The translations under genes were made by a program, and so were the position numbers. A DNA stretch of 64,000 nt, taken from contig NC_086386.1 in NCBI RefSeq assembly GCF_036588685.1, forward strand, positions 4,434,117-4,498,116, given 5' to 3'. Source of the DNA: Mytilus trossulus. Lineage: Eukaryota > Mollusca > Bivalvia > Mytilida > Mytilidae. Below are positions 13,201 through 26,083 of this stretch, one piece after another; within the stretch, counting starts at the first letter, position 1, and each line of letters begins with the position of its first letter. The notes beneath the pieces are model-generated. The model had not been told where the DNA came from, ran no database searches, and saw only the letters and a list, made by a program, of their open reading frames with translations.

Positions 13201-13589
13201 GCAAATATGTCATGCATGTTCAGAACAAATATGATAAGTTGAACACATAATAAGGATTTGAGCTTTAAGACTTGCCTGTGAAAGCAATGGTTATGATTGA
13301 AAGAGGCGGACATTTTGCCATGCATAACTATGGAACCTAAATGGAGTTGATACAAGCCTAGGGTTCTTAACGTTTAGAGAGCATAAAGGGATTTGATTGA
13401 TTAATTGACTTTATACATGTATTTTGCATAAGTAAGTAGTCTTCAACCATTGATTTAAAATTATGCTCTCGGGTCATATGTTGGCAAAACAAAGTTACTA
13501 GTAGAAAAAAATTCGATAAGATATTATTTAAAACGCAATATAGTAACTAAGCCGAGAGAAACAAATCTTTTTCAACTGTTTTTTAAAAG

Positions 13590-13965
13590 TTCGCTCTTAT
13601 GTTGTACTGTTACACCACTGTTGCATGTTTGGGTGAAGGTTTAGATCCCGTTAAAAAGTTTAACTCCGCCAGATTATGTATGTATGTGCCTTTTCCAAGT
13701 CAGGAGCCTATACTTCAGTGGTTGTCGTGTATTGCTGAGTTACGTATTTGTTTTACGTTGATGTTCATTTTTCTGCAAATTGTTTAGGCTGTTAGTTGTG
13801 TCGCTTGAATTGTTTAACATTTGTTATTTCGGGGTCTTTTACAGATAACTATGCGGTCAGTACAGGCTTATATCATTGTTGATTTCCGTGTCAGTCGGTG
13901 TCTTGTGGAGAGTTGTCTAATTGACAATCATGCCAGATCTTCTTCTTTTTTATATATCTGAATAT
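13590..13965 (-). repeat. interspersed repeat, reverse copy of the 45175 family
   Basis: AAGTCAGGAGCCTATACTTC, GTGGTTGTCG, TGCGGTCAGTA and GAGAGTTGTCTAATTGACAA occur in the order expected for the reverse complement of the repeat at 45175-45570. Flanks are diverged. Confidence 0.55.
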
Positions 13966-14614
13966 TTTTGAAACACAAGTTGTTTGATCAGCACCTAGTG
14001 ACAAATATTTGATACATATTCAGGAAGACAAACATTTTGATCAACTCAATATGTTGATGTTGCAAGGTTTGTTAACAGAGATGAGAGGCAGGAATTAGAC
14101 GGCCACTGAAAAGAAGTATGTTGGAAAAGGACATTTTTCTTCGTTGCAACAGACCAACTTCGGACTATATCTATACTCCTTATCATGGGAATTGGTACAA
14201 GAGTCCTTAAGCGGTTATAGTATGGTCCTCTCCATACATGAGACATCAGAATTACTGTCAATACTGACATTGCTAGACTTAGAATTTATAGATCTCGCAT
14301 AGCAAAACAACTCTCGAGCAAGGGTTTTACTGATGACAAAAGCGATGAAAGTCAAGGAAAAAAGTTCTTCCAAATACTGCCCACGTTCAACATGATAAAT
14401 ATTCTGGCAAATTGTGCATCATTATGAACTGGTTAAAAACAAGTTCTTGATCGATTTAGTTTTGTTTGGATGCAGTTTGTTCCAAACCTTGACGTTGTTT
14501 CCGAAGAACCATTTACTACAATCTTGTGTTGCTAACTGTAAAGGTCAGGTATAATGTCCTGTCCGGTTCAAGCTTATTTTGGTTTTTGTAGGTATTTACT
14601 CTTGTCTATAGAAT

Positions 14615-14765
14615 TGAGAATGGAAATGGGGAATGTGTCAAAGAGACAACAACCCGACCATAGAAAAAATACAACAGCAGAAGGTCACCAACAGGTCTTT
14701 AATGTAGCGAGAAATTTCCGCACCCGGAGGCGTCCTTCGGCTGGCCCCTCAACAAATGTATACTT
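14615..14765 (+). repeat. interspersed repeat, GAATGTGTCAAAGAGACAAC family
   Basis: The segment contains GAATGTGTCAAAGAGACAAC, AGAAGGTCACCAACAGGTCT and AGCGAGAAATTTCCGCACCC in that order. A second, more diverged copy lies at 20965-21125 (GAATGTGTCAAAAAGACAAT ... AGCGAGAAATCCC). I recognise it as a common bivalve repeat of unknown class. It yields an artefactual open frame. Confidence 0.6.
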
Positions 14766-15318
14766 TGGCTACAAGTTCGTTTGTTATTTGCATGATGAGT
14801 ATAGCTTCTTTTCTTCTTGTTTGCGGACTTTTTCATCTTATTAACACATAATAGTCCCAGATTTACGCAGCATTTATTTAAATTTAAAAATAGAAAAACT
14901 TGTGGTCACTGTTATTACAGTACGTAAATATGTACATATTCTAAATTTTTTTTTTTTCTAGAGTCAGCGTTTATAATTTCCGTTATTCAGAGGAAGGGCG
15001 GCTTGTAAACGGATGTTTATCGTTTTAAGAAAGGGAAAATACGCACATACAAATGTCTGACCTTCAATCAGTTAATCAGTGCGTCCAATATAAATACTTG
15101 TTAAAATAATTTCTGATATTTGGAAATAACATCGTCTTAGTTTGTTTTAGATTTTTGAGTTTGACTGTCCCTTTGGTATCTTTCGCCCCTCTTTTGTCAA
15201 ACTGAATAATTGTTTTACTGCAGTCTGCCAATCAGTTTATACGTTAGTTGTCTACATTTGCCTGATTTTCTAATTAGTTTGTGTATAAAGATAATTGCAG
15301 CTGCTACTTCGGTTCCAT

Positions 15319-15452
15319 AATTGCACAGAAGTTATGGCCCCTAATTACAGAAAATTGCTAGAAATTATCAGTTGTGTCTGGTATTAATTGCACAGAAGTT
15401 ATGGCCCCTAATTACAGAAAATTGCTAGAAATTATCAGTTGTGTCTGGTATT
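15319..15452 (+). repeat. 67-bp exact tandem duplication
   Basis: Two head-to-tail units (about 15319-15385 and 15386-15452) are identical across TTGCACAGAAGTTATGGCCC, AATTGCTAGAAATTATCAGT and GTGTCTGGTATTA. The absence of differences suggests a recent event. Confidence 0.9.
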
Positions 15453-16479
15453 AATAACACATATATATTAAATATCTTCAATATTTTCAAATTTTACATA
15501 AACATTTGTTATTTCAAGTGATCCGAGACCTACATCTGAGTCTTGTGTTAATGGAATGTGCTTCATGAGGGTTTACATTTACAAATTAGTCTTATTTGAT
15601 TTTGCCATGTGATTATGGACTTTTCGATTATATTTTCCTCTGAGTTCAATAGTTTGTGATTTTACTTGTTGACATTCTTTGTATATAAATGATTTATCAA
15701 GAAGCCCAGCAAGTATTTACATTGCGTGTAAACGCTAATTCCTAGCTTATGTTTAGCGTCAACTACCGTACTTATTTAATCTTTGAATAAAGGTTCAATT
15801 GAAGCACATGTTGTTGAAAAAGCATAACGGACGTGTTAAGGGGTGGAGGCAGCAGAATGCCTGCCATCGTATGGGGCTATGTACATATATATTATTTTTA
15901 TGGTTAGTGTATTTAGTGCATGTCCTCCTCCAAAAGTTCCCTTTTATTCCCTTTCCCCTTTTGCAAAATTATGGATACATATCTGATTAATAAATGTTTC
16001 TTTACATGACATGCACAGGAAAGATGTATAATATAAAGTAAATGTTTTAATTGGATGATTGCAAAATATATACACCCATTTTTTAAAAGATATACACTAG
16101 CCTGTTTGCTTCAATTGTGTATTTCAGAGGAGTTCCCGTTGAAGGTATGTACTAACACATATGATTTAAAGTGACAGATTGGATTATCATTTTCCTTCTA
16201 TGTATTGTTTACTGCTGTGTACTTTTGTAATTTAAGCTAAATTTTTCCCCAATTTTTGGTACACCTGATTTTTCATGTCTTTCTACCTGTGTTCTTGTTC
16301 ACCGTTCCTTTTTGAGTGGTTGTATTATATGCAACCATATCCCATCTTATCTATTTTTTGTTTCATCTCGATGGAAGTTAAACATCGTCGTTCTTATTCT
16401 GGCGGCGTTGGCGTTGACGGCGACGTCAACAATATGTTAAAAGATTGAATGTATGTAATTTATGGGAAACTTACATAGC

Positions 16480-16990
16480 TTATTTAAAGGTAAGTCATTT
16501 TGTTGTTTGGAATGTAGTTGAAACAGTATTAGCATTGAAACATTTATTTTATTTCATGACGCTAATTTAGCCCGAATCTCAGTTTGAATGATGTAATACT
16601 AAAAAGTGTTTGCTCAGTTTAAATGAATATGTTTATGATAAGGTCGGTTTAGAATGAACCTGTTGTGACATTCAATGGTGATAGATATGCAGTTGTATTA
16701 ACATTGGAATATTTCATGAGCATCTATTTTATGGTATATTGCCTTTAAATCGTTTGCTTTGTTTGAATGATAACGTGTGTAATTAGGTCGTTAAATAAAT
16801 AACCATTTATGGTCATGGTAAGTCAATGATATTATATATGCAGTTGTATTAGCTTTGATTTATCTAGTTTATAAGTAAAGTATCTGGCCTCACTTCTTCA
16901 GTCATCATGTTCTATTGACTTTGAAATGTTTGCTTTGTTTAGATATTAAATTTTGTGAATAAGTCAAGTAAGGCATTGATTAACATATCT
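16480..16990 (+). repeat. three diverged tandem units of about 165-180 bp
   Basis: Each unit has a TTGTATTAGC(A/T)TTGA-like start, a TTTATTT...CATGA-like middle, GTTTGCTTTGTTTGAATGAT-like sequence and an AGGTCG or AAGTCA end. Starts are near 16490, 16660 and 16820. The units are well diverged from one another. They lie a few hundred bases above the trefoil start codon. Confidence 0.55.
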
Positions 16991-17186
16991 CGTTTTCGAG
17001 GCTATCATGAAGCATTAATTCATAGTTCAATTGAACTCAATTATGACAATTACATACAGGCGATACATCTCTGCGTGTATAGAAAATACAAATTCATATA
17101 TTTAAACAAATGACTGACTTTACTTGTTTATATTTTTAGGGGCATGAAGATATTGGAATATTTTTTTTAGCATACCACCATTAGAA

Positions 17187-20100
17187 ATGAACATCTGGGC
17201 CATTCTTCTTGCAGTTGTTGTGAGTTTAGGGATTGGTAAGTATTCTACATCACATCAGTTATATCACTACGGTTTGAAAATTAATATTGGTGGGGTTTTA
17301 TTTGGAGAACGCTTCCACAAACAATAACAAAACCATAATCAAGACGTGTTGCAATAAACTTAGATGTGGAAGTAGTTTTGCCTGCACAACTTTGATTCGG
17401 AGATATTGATCCCATAACTCAATTTTACTGGGGTTTTTTTTACAATGATGAGTGATTTCAGGTTTATATTGGTTATTGTTTTTTTATATGAGTTACTAAG
17501 TGAAATCATATATCTTGTACATTTGGTTTCAGGATTGAAGTGAGATACTAAAAAAACCAAATAGGACAAGGTAAATTAGCATTATCCCTTAAACTGTTTG
17601 AAAAATGTGTTGAACTCATTGAGAAATCTTTAACTTTGGCTTCCCAATCATTGTTTTTTTTAATCCTTATTTAACATGTGAGAAAGAAATTGCAATTTAA
17701 CAATCAATTTCCTACTGTCAAATAAATTTACATTTTTTAAGGATTAGCGGAGGATTGCCATGTAGCCCCTATATTCCGTAAGGACTGTGGATGGATTGGA
17801 ATTACTCCAGAGAAATGTGAATCACAGGGATGCTGTTATGATTCAAGTATTACTGGAGGAGCTAAATGGTGCTTTAAAAAAGCAAAAAGTAAGTATGAGT
17901 ATTAATAGTGTCTTTTTTAAAATATATGCATGTTGATGGTTTACAAGCAACGTGTTTAGCCAAAGCGTACAGAAAACTACAATATTTTTGTTTGTTTCGG
18001 TTTTCTTTTGTTATTTGGTGTTGTCATGGCACAAATTGTAGAAACTTTTTTCGGCTGAGATTGATAAATTTATTACTTACCATAAAATGGAATTTCTCTA
18101 AATTTTGATCTTATTCATTTTTTTTTTACCCAGGTGATCATGAATGTGAGGTTTTGCCTAAATACCGTAAGGAATGCGGATATTTCAACATCACAAAAGA
18201 CATTTGCGAGGGAAGGGAATGTTGTTTCAACTCGAACGCACGTGGTGAAAATGTGAAATGGTGTTTCCAAAAATCAGATGGAGAAGGTACTTATTTGTTT
18301 AAATTATCATTATATTATTTGTATATAATGAATCCTTAGTATTACATAAATGCATCGTTCACTAATGTGGTTCTCACGTTTTTCTTGTTTCTCTTTTTTT
18401 TTTTATATAGAATAGACTGTTTTCGTTTTCCTGTTTTAATTGGTTTAAATTTGTAATTATTGTGACCCTTTATAGCTTGCTGTTTGGTGTGTGTCAAGTC
18501 TCCCTGTTGATTGCAGTTCTTTGATCTATTATGGTTTACCTTTACAAATTGCGACTTGGATGGAGATTTGTGTCATTGAAACTCATACCACAATGGTATG
18601 ATCTGATATTATTTGACATGACTTGTGATTGACTCATGCTCATATAGTATTCTTTCGGTCGATATATTATGAATACATTTTATATCAGAACCTATCAAAG
18701 GAATAGTGTTTTGCCTTTTAATGTTCATCAGAAGACTTGACAAATATTGCCATGTTTAAAACGAAAAAAGGCGACATATTGGAATATTTCTATTTGATAA
18801 TAATAACCATTCAAATATTATCTTAGAAGTGTCAATTATATGTTTTGTAATTAAAGTACAAATTCAAACTTTTTGTAAGCTGACATAATTTTATTTCAGT
18901 ACTGATATTTTCTATGGGGTATCGAATCTGCTGTGAAAAACAGTCCAGACATTGATTGTTAAAACAATTGTGTACTTGTTTAATATGTAATGAATAAAAA
19001 TATTTTCTGTTTGTAATTAGTAGTTTATATAAGGTTTTGTCAACTTTTTTATTTTGACGTAGAGAATAAAACACTTACATAAATCAATTGCTTTGCCACT
19101 TTCAATAGGAGATGTTAAATATAATTTAGAACGTGTAATGATCTGATGTAAAATATTTGACAGAGGTATTAAACGAATGTCATGTAGCTCCTATATACAG
19201 AGAGGAGTGTGGATGGATTGGAATATCAGAAACAGAGTGTGTAAACAAGAGTTGCTGCTACGATTCAACTATACAAGACCCGGATGTCAAATGGTGCTTC
19301 AAAACGGCAATACGTAAGAAATTTAACATGTAATTTGACATCGTCACAGCATGAATTCTGCAGAATCGAAGCCTTGGCGGGCCAAGAAAGAAGAAAGAAA
19401 AAAGCATAACATGTACTTGTCATTAAACTATATTATTCAATAGTCTTATTCCACTTCGAAAGCTTTTTAAGATTTCTTCGAAAATGAAAATATGTCCCTC
19501 AGACATCACCTAACGTAGGAGCAATTGTACTCCCTTATTACAACAAGTAAAACTAGCGTGTGGTATTGCACAGGTGCATTCACGGACGTCAACTTATTAA
19601 AACATGATATTTCCTTTTGATTTGTAACAGTTGGGATACAACATGTCTGTCCTGGTGTTGTATCACTTTGTAAAAGTATCAGAGTATTAGAATTAAGAAA
19701 TATTTTTCTTTTTTTTCAAAATGTTGTCTTGTTAACTGCAAAAACGTTGTGACAATTTTTTTCATTCAATTTAGCCATTTTTTAATTATGTGAGACGTGT
19801 TTTCTTGTTGTACCAACTAACTAACTTGAATAATATATATTTTTGTAAGTTTTGTTAAAGTCGATGCGTGTGTTATTTTAATATTACCATAATATTAAAG
19901 CAGATTTATTCTGTATGTTTCCTATTAATATTGTAAATAAACGATATTTAATCAGTTTGTCCTACTTCTAGTGAACCATTCTGGACTCTCCAGTGTTACC
20001 CTTTAAATGAAAAAAAGGCAGTTTTATTATCAACATTATACATTATTTAGGTGAATGTGAAGTTCTTCCAAACTACAGAACGGAGTGTGGATGGGAAGGT

Positions 20101-20193
20101 ATTACAAAAGAAGCCTGTGAGACCGAAGGATGCTGTTGGAACTCAAATACATCTGGAGGAGCCAAATGGTGCTTCAAAAAGAAAAGCGCATAA
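17187..20193 (+). CDS. secreted protein with four trefoil (P-type) domains
   Basis: Exons: 17187-17235, 17742-17888, 18134-18286, 19164-19313 and 20051-20193. All introns are GT-AG and all are phase 1, giving 213 residues. Exon 1 encodes the signal peptide MNIWAILLAVVVSLGIG. Each later exon encodes one complete trefoil module, with the pattern C-x-V/E-x-P-x-x-R-x-x-C-G-W-x-G-I-T/S-x-x-x-C-x-x-x-x-C-C-Y/W/F, then KWCF. Domain 2 has GY in place of GW, and domain 3 has ISETEC. Trefoil proteins are secreted, protease-resistant lectin-like partners of mucins in vertebrates; in molluscs a role in mucus or barrier defence is inference. A polypyrimidine tract and AG at 17162-17170 suggest an upstream 5' UTR exon. 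ATTAAA follows the stop by about 40 nt. Confidence 0.92.
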
Positions 20194-20233
20194 TCCAGTA
20201 TTGTTCATCGAATATTTTTTTCTTTCTATGTTT

Positions 20234-20239
20234 ATTAAA
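20234..20239 (+). terminator. candidate poly(A) signal ATTAAA of the trefoil gene
   Basis: ATTAAA is the common variant of AATAAA. It lies 41 nt after the TAA at 20191-20193. A TTAGTATATG then GT-rich stretch (AAGTTTGTTTTGTT) follows, as expected of a downstream element. Confidence 0.5.
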
Positions 20240-20722
20240 GTTAGTATATGACAAGTTTGTTTTGTTAAATTATCCATTCGTGTGAGGTCTTTGAGGTTTT
20301 GATTATGAAATTTTATTAGGGACTTCCTTTTTGAATTTTCCTCCAACTTAAGTATTAAATTTTAGTTTTAACAAGAGTTGATACACGCATACTTGGTGCC
20401 AGGCACATGAATTGCTATATATTTTGGAAACAATAACAAGTGATTACATGTGTCTATTTGTAATTTGTCACATCACTTAGCATTTACAAGCAGACAGCTT
20501 ATGTTTTTGTCCAATGACATTGCTGACGATGGAGTGAAAATGTAATATTTTTTTTGTATCTTTAAAAACCTTTAACTATGTTTCGCTTAATTTTGCATGC
20601 TATCGGTCATCCAGAAGATCTACGCAGCAAGTAGCTTGCATTTTTTTTTTCATCTGTGAAAAACTTACCAAAGCCACACGGCTATAAAACCAGATAAAAG
20701 CCCCCATTGTCTACATAATAAA

Positions 20723-20880
20723 ATGCCTGTACCAAGTCAGGAATATGACAGTTGTTATCCATTCGTTTGATGTGTTTGAGCTTTTGTTAAATTATCCATT
20801 CGTGTGATGTTTTTTAAGTTTTGATTTTGACATTTGATTAGGGACTTTCCATTTTGAATTTTCCTCAGAGTTTTTTTATT
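20723..20880 (+). repeat. interspersed repeat, TGCCTGTACCAAGTCAGGAA family
   Basis: This copy reads TGCCTGTACCAAGTCAGGAA, TGACAGTTGTTATCCATTCG, then TTGATTAGGGACTTTCC and TTTTCCTCAGAG. Other plus copies: 33841-33930, 40256-40395 and 42798-42930, with partial ones at 15595-15670 and 20250-20345. Minus copies lie at about 6180-6290, 36200-36345 and 52855-52990. Copies differ by several per cent. The copy at 36200 and those at 33841, 40256 and 42798 sit inside introns of the B-box gene. Confidence 0.75.
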
Positions 20881-20964
20881 CTACTTTCCACCTTTTAAAG
20901 CTTCAGCGTAAAAAACGCTGTGGATGATATATTAAACTCTGTGAAAACACACAATTGATCTTTA

Positions 20965-21125
20965 CTCCCTAATAAAATTGAGAATAGAAATAGTGAATGT
21001 GTCAAAAAGACAATAACCCAAACATAGAGCAGATAACATCTGAAGATCACTAATAGGTTGTCTTCAACACAGCGAGAAATCCCATTCCCGGAACCGGGAT
21101 TTGGCTACCCCCTTATACAAATACC
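20965..21125 (+). repeat. diverged copy of the 14615 repeat
   Basis: AATTGAGAATAGAAATAGTG, GAATGTGTCAAAAAGACAAT and CACAGCGAGAAATCCC follow the same order as in the copy at 14615. The region from here to 21776 holds no supported gene. Confidence 0.55.
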
Positions 21126-21776
21126 TCAATCATAGCATACGAAATTTCATGTTTACACAACCAACACGTGTTTGATGTGCTCAGATTTTTTATCTGAAAT
21201 TATATTGAAACAAATTTGTATTTTACTAAAATACAAATAGAGTCTTAGAGTTTAAGTCTCAACATTTGAAATTAATATCTATTTATGTATCATTGTATAC
21301 ACCAAAACGCCATTGAAGACCCATTGGTGGCTTCGGCTGTTTTCTGCAATTGTTCTTGTCTCTTTTATTTTCATTCTCAATTTGAGCTTCACATCAGACT
21401 TTCTCTTTGTCTCTTAATATTTTGGGAAGCGCGTCTATTCGGTGAAAGGTGATTATACCATTATGAACAGTTTTCAATTTCATTGTAATCGGTTAAGTTT
21501 AAGGGGAAATATATTAACAAGTAGCGATGTTTCTTATTTGGTTATGACATACACGGATTTTTTTTATTCAACTTTATTATGCATTTCAATACTCAAACCT
21601 CAACATTTGTATTTTGTATTTATAAATAAAAGAGTAATTTACATTTTCAAAAATACATCAACTAGTCGAAATACATTTTGGTACTTTAATCATATTAAAA
21701 TAGTTTCATGATTAATCAACTTATATACAGTTTTACTAATTTATGTATTTGTAAATCTTAAGTCAATATCGGTACA

Positions 21777-22310
21777 GGTCCTCCGTGGCTTAGTGGTCTA
21801 ATTAGTCGAAGTTTTGTTTCACAATGCTATCAACACTGATCGTTTGAGTTTGAGAACAGCACGTGACAGGTGCACTCTACTCAAATGCTACCGAACAACA
21901 AAATAGAACAAAAATGCTAAAAATGGCGTAGAAAACAATCCGTCAGCATCTAGGCAGGCAGCTAGTTAGATTGTGTGTCTATACCATTCGCTGCTGTCAA
22001 TTTACGAACCGCTGTATCAAATTTTTGGTGGTCAAACACGTATTTACCATATATTACTGGTCGTAAATCATAACTGATTGAGGGTTCACATTTGATCACT
22101 CATGTACCATTTCCGCGTTTAGATTACCTTAGCTGTATTTGGCACAACTTTTTGGAATGTTGGATCCTCAATGCTCTTCAACTTTATACTTGTTTGGCTT
22201 TATAAATATTTTGAAAGAGCGTCACTGATGAGTCTTTTGTAGACGAAACGCGCGTCTGGAGTAATAAATTATTATCCTGGTACATTTGATAACTATTTGT
22301 CTATCTAGGA
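21777..22310 (+). mobile_element. tRNA-headed SINE ending in the GACGAAACGCGCGTCTGG tail
   Basis: The head (CCTCCGTGGCTTAGTGGTCT) looks like a tRNA-derived A-box region, and GTTTGAGAACAGCACG about 65 nt on looks like a worn B box. The body runs to GAGCGTCACTGATGAGTC, TAGACGAAACGCGCGTCTGG and a CTGGTACATTTGATAACTAT end. The tail block recurs at 40425-40500 (diverged), 41110-41135, 49255-49300 (reverse) and 55689-55735 (decayed). I recognise it as very abundant in mussels. Whether head and tail form one element is inference. Confidence 0.6.
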
Positions 22311-22613
22311 GGAGAAATATTTAATCATTTGTTTGTACAATATTACTATAACCATTGGGACATATAATCGGCAAACAGTGTCAAAGAGCGGCGTAAAATA
22401 CAAAAGACTCGTAGGCAAAATTGACAATGCAATGGCAGAAAAAACAACATAGCTTAGTTAGACTGATCATTAAAGATGATCTATACGAACCTAACTAAAA
22501 CAGAAGGTAATCTTACGTGCTCTGAATTGATTGGAAGGTCATGCTCCTCTTGTAGCATCCTTGATGTTGTGTGTAAGTGATAATTGGTTTTTTTTGGCTA
22601 GTCACATTGTAGG

Positions 22614-22640
22614 AACCCCCCCCCCCCTTCCCCCCCCAAA
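22614..22640 (+). repeat. poly-C tract
   Basis: A long run of C broken only by TT, followed by AAAAAAAAA. It is a simple, possibly unstable and assembly-sensitive tract beside the LINE insertion. Confidence 0.9.
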
Positions 22641-22780
22641 AAAAAAGAATTCCAAGGCATTTCTAAAAAAAGAAGTCATCAAAAACTGACAAAACAAAAC
22701 GATACCAGCCAGTGGAACAAGTGAAAAACAGCTGTCATACTTGTGACTGAAAAACATACTATTGATATATATATATTTCA

Positions 22781-25484
22781 ATTTTTCATAATCATATTCT
22801 GAACCTTTTCAAATGGTAGTTTATCAGCAGTGTCAAGATTTATATTAAAATCTGAGATCCAAATTTCAGATCCATAAGTCATAATTGGTGAAATTAATGA
22901 GTTGAAAAGTCTTACCCATTTTCCCACTGCAATACAATTAGAATATGGTAATTTTGATTTCAAGGCGAAATATGCCTTACGTGCTTTATCAGCAAGATTT
23001 TCAGCTGCTTTATTAAGTTTACCTCTATTGTTGAAGACTATACCTAAGTATTCATATTCCGTAGCAGATTCTAATGGTTGGAGACCAAAATAAAAATAAT
23101 GTTTATCTAATAAAGATCTATTTTTACTATTTGATAAAATCATAGTTTGGGTTTTCTTGGTGTTCACATTTAGGCCCCAATCAATACAAAAGGATTGTAA
23201 GGCATCCACACAGTGTTGCAAGCCATTAGGTGTTTCTGAAATTAAGATTAAATCATCTGCATAAAGAAGATGACTAAAGTTATTCTGATTTAAATTAACT
23301 GGATCAGACAAAACAGGGTTGAAATAGGAATCTATGTCATCAACAAAAATATTAAAAAGGGTGGGGCTAAGACTGTCCCCCTGTTTCACCCCTAAATTAG
23401 CATGGAATGGTTCACTAATAAATCCATCTGTTTTACAACAATATAATGTATTACTATACATATGTTTTAACAAGTAATAAAATTTCGCACCTTTTCCCTT
23501 TTTGAGCAATTTATGTAGTAATGCCTTTCTTACAACACTGTAGAATGCCTTTTTAAAGTCCACACAACAAATGAAAAGATTTTTCTTACACTTATTTAGA
23601 TATTTATTAGTTAAAGTTTTCATTATGAATATATGGTCACTTGTTCTATATCCTTCACGAAAGCCACCCTGCTTGGCACTCAACAAGTCTTTAGACTCTA
23701 TGAACACGGTTAATCTGTTTTGCAGTAATGAAGTAAATAATTTACCTAAACAGCTAGAGACACATATACCTCTATAGTTATTGCAATCACTTGGATCACC
23801 TGATTTAAAAATTGAAGAAATATATGACAGATTTCATGATTTTGGAAATTTTCCACATTGTAGTATTTTATTAAAAAGTTTTACTATAACTAGTACCATG
23901 GATGAGGCACTATATTTAATAAACTCATTCAATATCAAATAAGGACCACCAGACTTACCAGATGTAAGTCTAATGATACCCCTTTTAACTTCATTGCAAG
24001 TGAATGAGTAATCCAGAGAGCAATGATTGTCATTTGATGTCTCAAGATCATCAGGAAAATTAAGTTCTGAATCAGAGTTTAATAAGGATTTGTAATGTTC
24101 TACCCATTCCTGCTTTGATAATGGACTGGGTGTCTGTTGGTGGTTATTTTTTAGATCGTTAATAGATTTCCAAAAGGACTTAGAGTCTTTGTGTTCTAGG
24201 CTATTCAATTTACTAATAAATGTCCTATAAAACTCCGCTTTTAAGCTCTTTTTTTGTTTATTATAATGTTTTACACAATTAGAATATGTTTGGCGAAGGT
24301 TAGCATTATTTTTATCCTTTTGGAGTCTTTTACCAAGAGACCTTACTTCTTTTCTCAACAAAAGACAATCATTGGACATCCATGCTTTTTTGGTTTAGCT
24401 CTTTTTCTCTTATTAGATGGACGAGAACTTTTCTTTTTTAATACTAAAGTTTGTGATGCTGCATTAACATAAATTTTATTAACTGATGAGACAAGAAAAT
24501 CAATATCATCACAGTTTTCATCATCAATATTGTTCATTAGATCTAATATATCATTTACAGACTCTTTATGCAATAAAGCATCATGATAATTGTCTGACAT
24601 GGAATGTTCCCATTGAAATTTACCAACATCAGAATGAGACTCAAGAGTTGTCTCTCTTTGAGTACATGATTTAAAGCATACAGATAATAAACAGTGGTCA
24701 GACAATTCCACTGGAGATCTAACAATAAAATGATGTACACAATAGAATAAATTAGGTGTTGTTAACATATAATCAACTGTGCTTTGGCCATTAGAATTAT
24801 AAAAGTAAAAAATCCTAAGGAATCGCCTAGAAATCTCCCATTAAGAAGTCTCAACTGCAAATCTTTACAAAGGGACACAAGAAGAGTGCCATGTATATTT
24901 TTTTCTCTATCCATTTGACGTCTTACTAAGGGAATATCAGGGGAGTAATTAATAGGGACAGGACAATCAATGAAATTTTCATTTTCATCATCATTTTGAA
25001 TGTAGTCCTGCAGTCCTCCTGTTCGGGCATTAAAATCACCACAGATTAGAATTTCTCCCTGATGTTTAAACTGCATGATTTCATTTTGAAGCTGTGTAAA
25101 TATCAATTCTGAATCATCTTTATTCATATATGGTTTAATATAACAAAAACACAAATAAACTGTATAAGATAGTCCAAGTATTCGCTTATCCAGCTTTAAC
25201 CAAAGTGAAAATTTTGATCTTTTCATCTCTTTTACTCACTTTCTGATATGCGGTTTCCAGTATACTGCTATATCACCTGATGCCCTTCCCTTTCTTTTGC
25301 GTTTAATATGTTTTACAGTAAAAGGCATAGAAAAATCTGGGAGATTTCCAGGTGAGTCAGATACTAAAGTTTCAACAAAACCAACTATCTCAAAACTATT
25401 CACATAAATAACAAAATCTACATCTTCAATTTTGTGACTATTTAAGCCATGAGTATTCCAAAAACCTATATTAAGCTTACTCAT
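22781..25484 (-). pseudogene. LINE ORF2: endonuclease and reverse transcriptase, broken
   Basis: Endonuclease motifs are readable: GFWNTHG, the metal-binding Glu in VGFVETLVSD, GDFNARTGG and SDHCLLSV. RT motifs follow: NNYRGI, QGGFREGYRTSDH, motif A in VDFKKAFYSV, GVKQGDSLSPTLFN and the intact catalytic YADD in LLYADDLILIS. Breaks: in-frame TGA stops after KPHIRK (about 25238) and after GKFPKS (about 23836), and frameshifts near 24780-24790 (T run) and 24370-24390. The usual KAFD of motif A reads KAFY, a non-catalytic position. The frame runs out at 22781 where the element is truncated. It is non-functional but young. Confidence 0.88.
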
Positions 25485-26083
25485 TTTTCAAAAAGATATA
25501 CATATATGTATGTGAGAATAAAACGGTTATCATATAATCAAAATTTGGATTGAATCAATCCGATAGACATGGTTGAACATCTTTGTTTACATGTCGACGT
25601 TATGTTTATATACATTGTACATGTATGTGTAGAACAAAAAAAAATGTTTTTTTGTGGGTTTTTTTTTCAGTTTTAAGAACTGAACTAATAATTTTAACTT
25701 AAATTGAAAATGAAATAACCATTACATTAAAATTGAAAAAGAAATCAATCTAAATCCTGAAACTAATCCAAACTGAGGGGGCTATATTTCTGTAAGAGAA
25801 AAAAAAATAGTATTTCAAAAATAACATTTAAACATGTTGGTTCATCTGACCAAAATACTAGCTGAAGTTGCTAGTTATCTTTTACTGAGTTTGTGGGCCA
25901 TACCTTTTACTTTTTTCAACAACAAAAAAAAGGTGGGGTTTAAATTACATAACAGTAATAAAAAGTCATTTTTTTCCAAAAAAGACTTAAAATATGATCA
26001 TTCTAAATAATAAAATAAATGTATGAAAATGAATGTTTATAATAAGGCTACAGTACATTTACATTTTGAAAATAACAGTTTAA
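25485..26083 (-). other. LINE inter-ORF spacer
   Basis: AT-rich sequence with long T and A runs between the ORF1 stop and the ORF2 start. No coding potential. Confidence 0.6.

Larger units (their letters stand above)
13205..17160. other. repeat-rich intergenic stretch before the trefoil gene
   Basis: No host exon is supported. It contains a reverse-oriented repeat at 13590-13965, a repeat at 14615-14765, a tail relic (GAGTTTGACTGTCCCTTTGG) at about 15158, a 67-bp tandem duplication at 15319, a piece of the 20723 family at about 15595-15670, and three diverged tandem units at 16480-16990. Confidence 0.5.

Noticed and set aside
16375..16432. GC-rich block (TCTGGCGGCGTTGGCGTTGA)
   Set aside because: Too short and without frame or structure; probably part of a common interspersed repeat.
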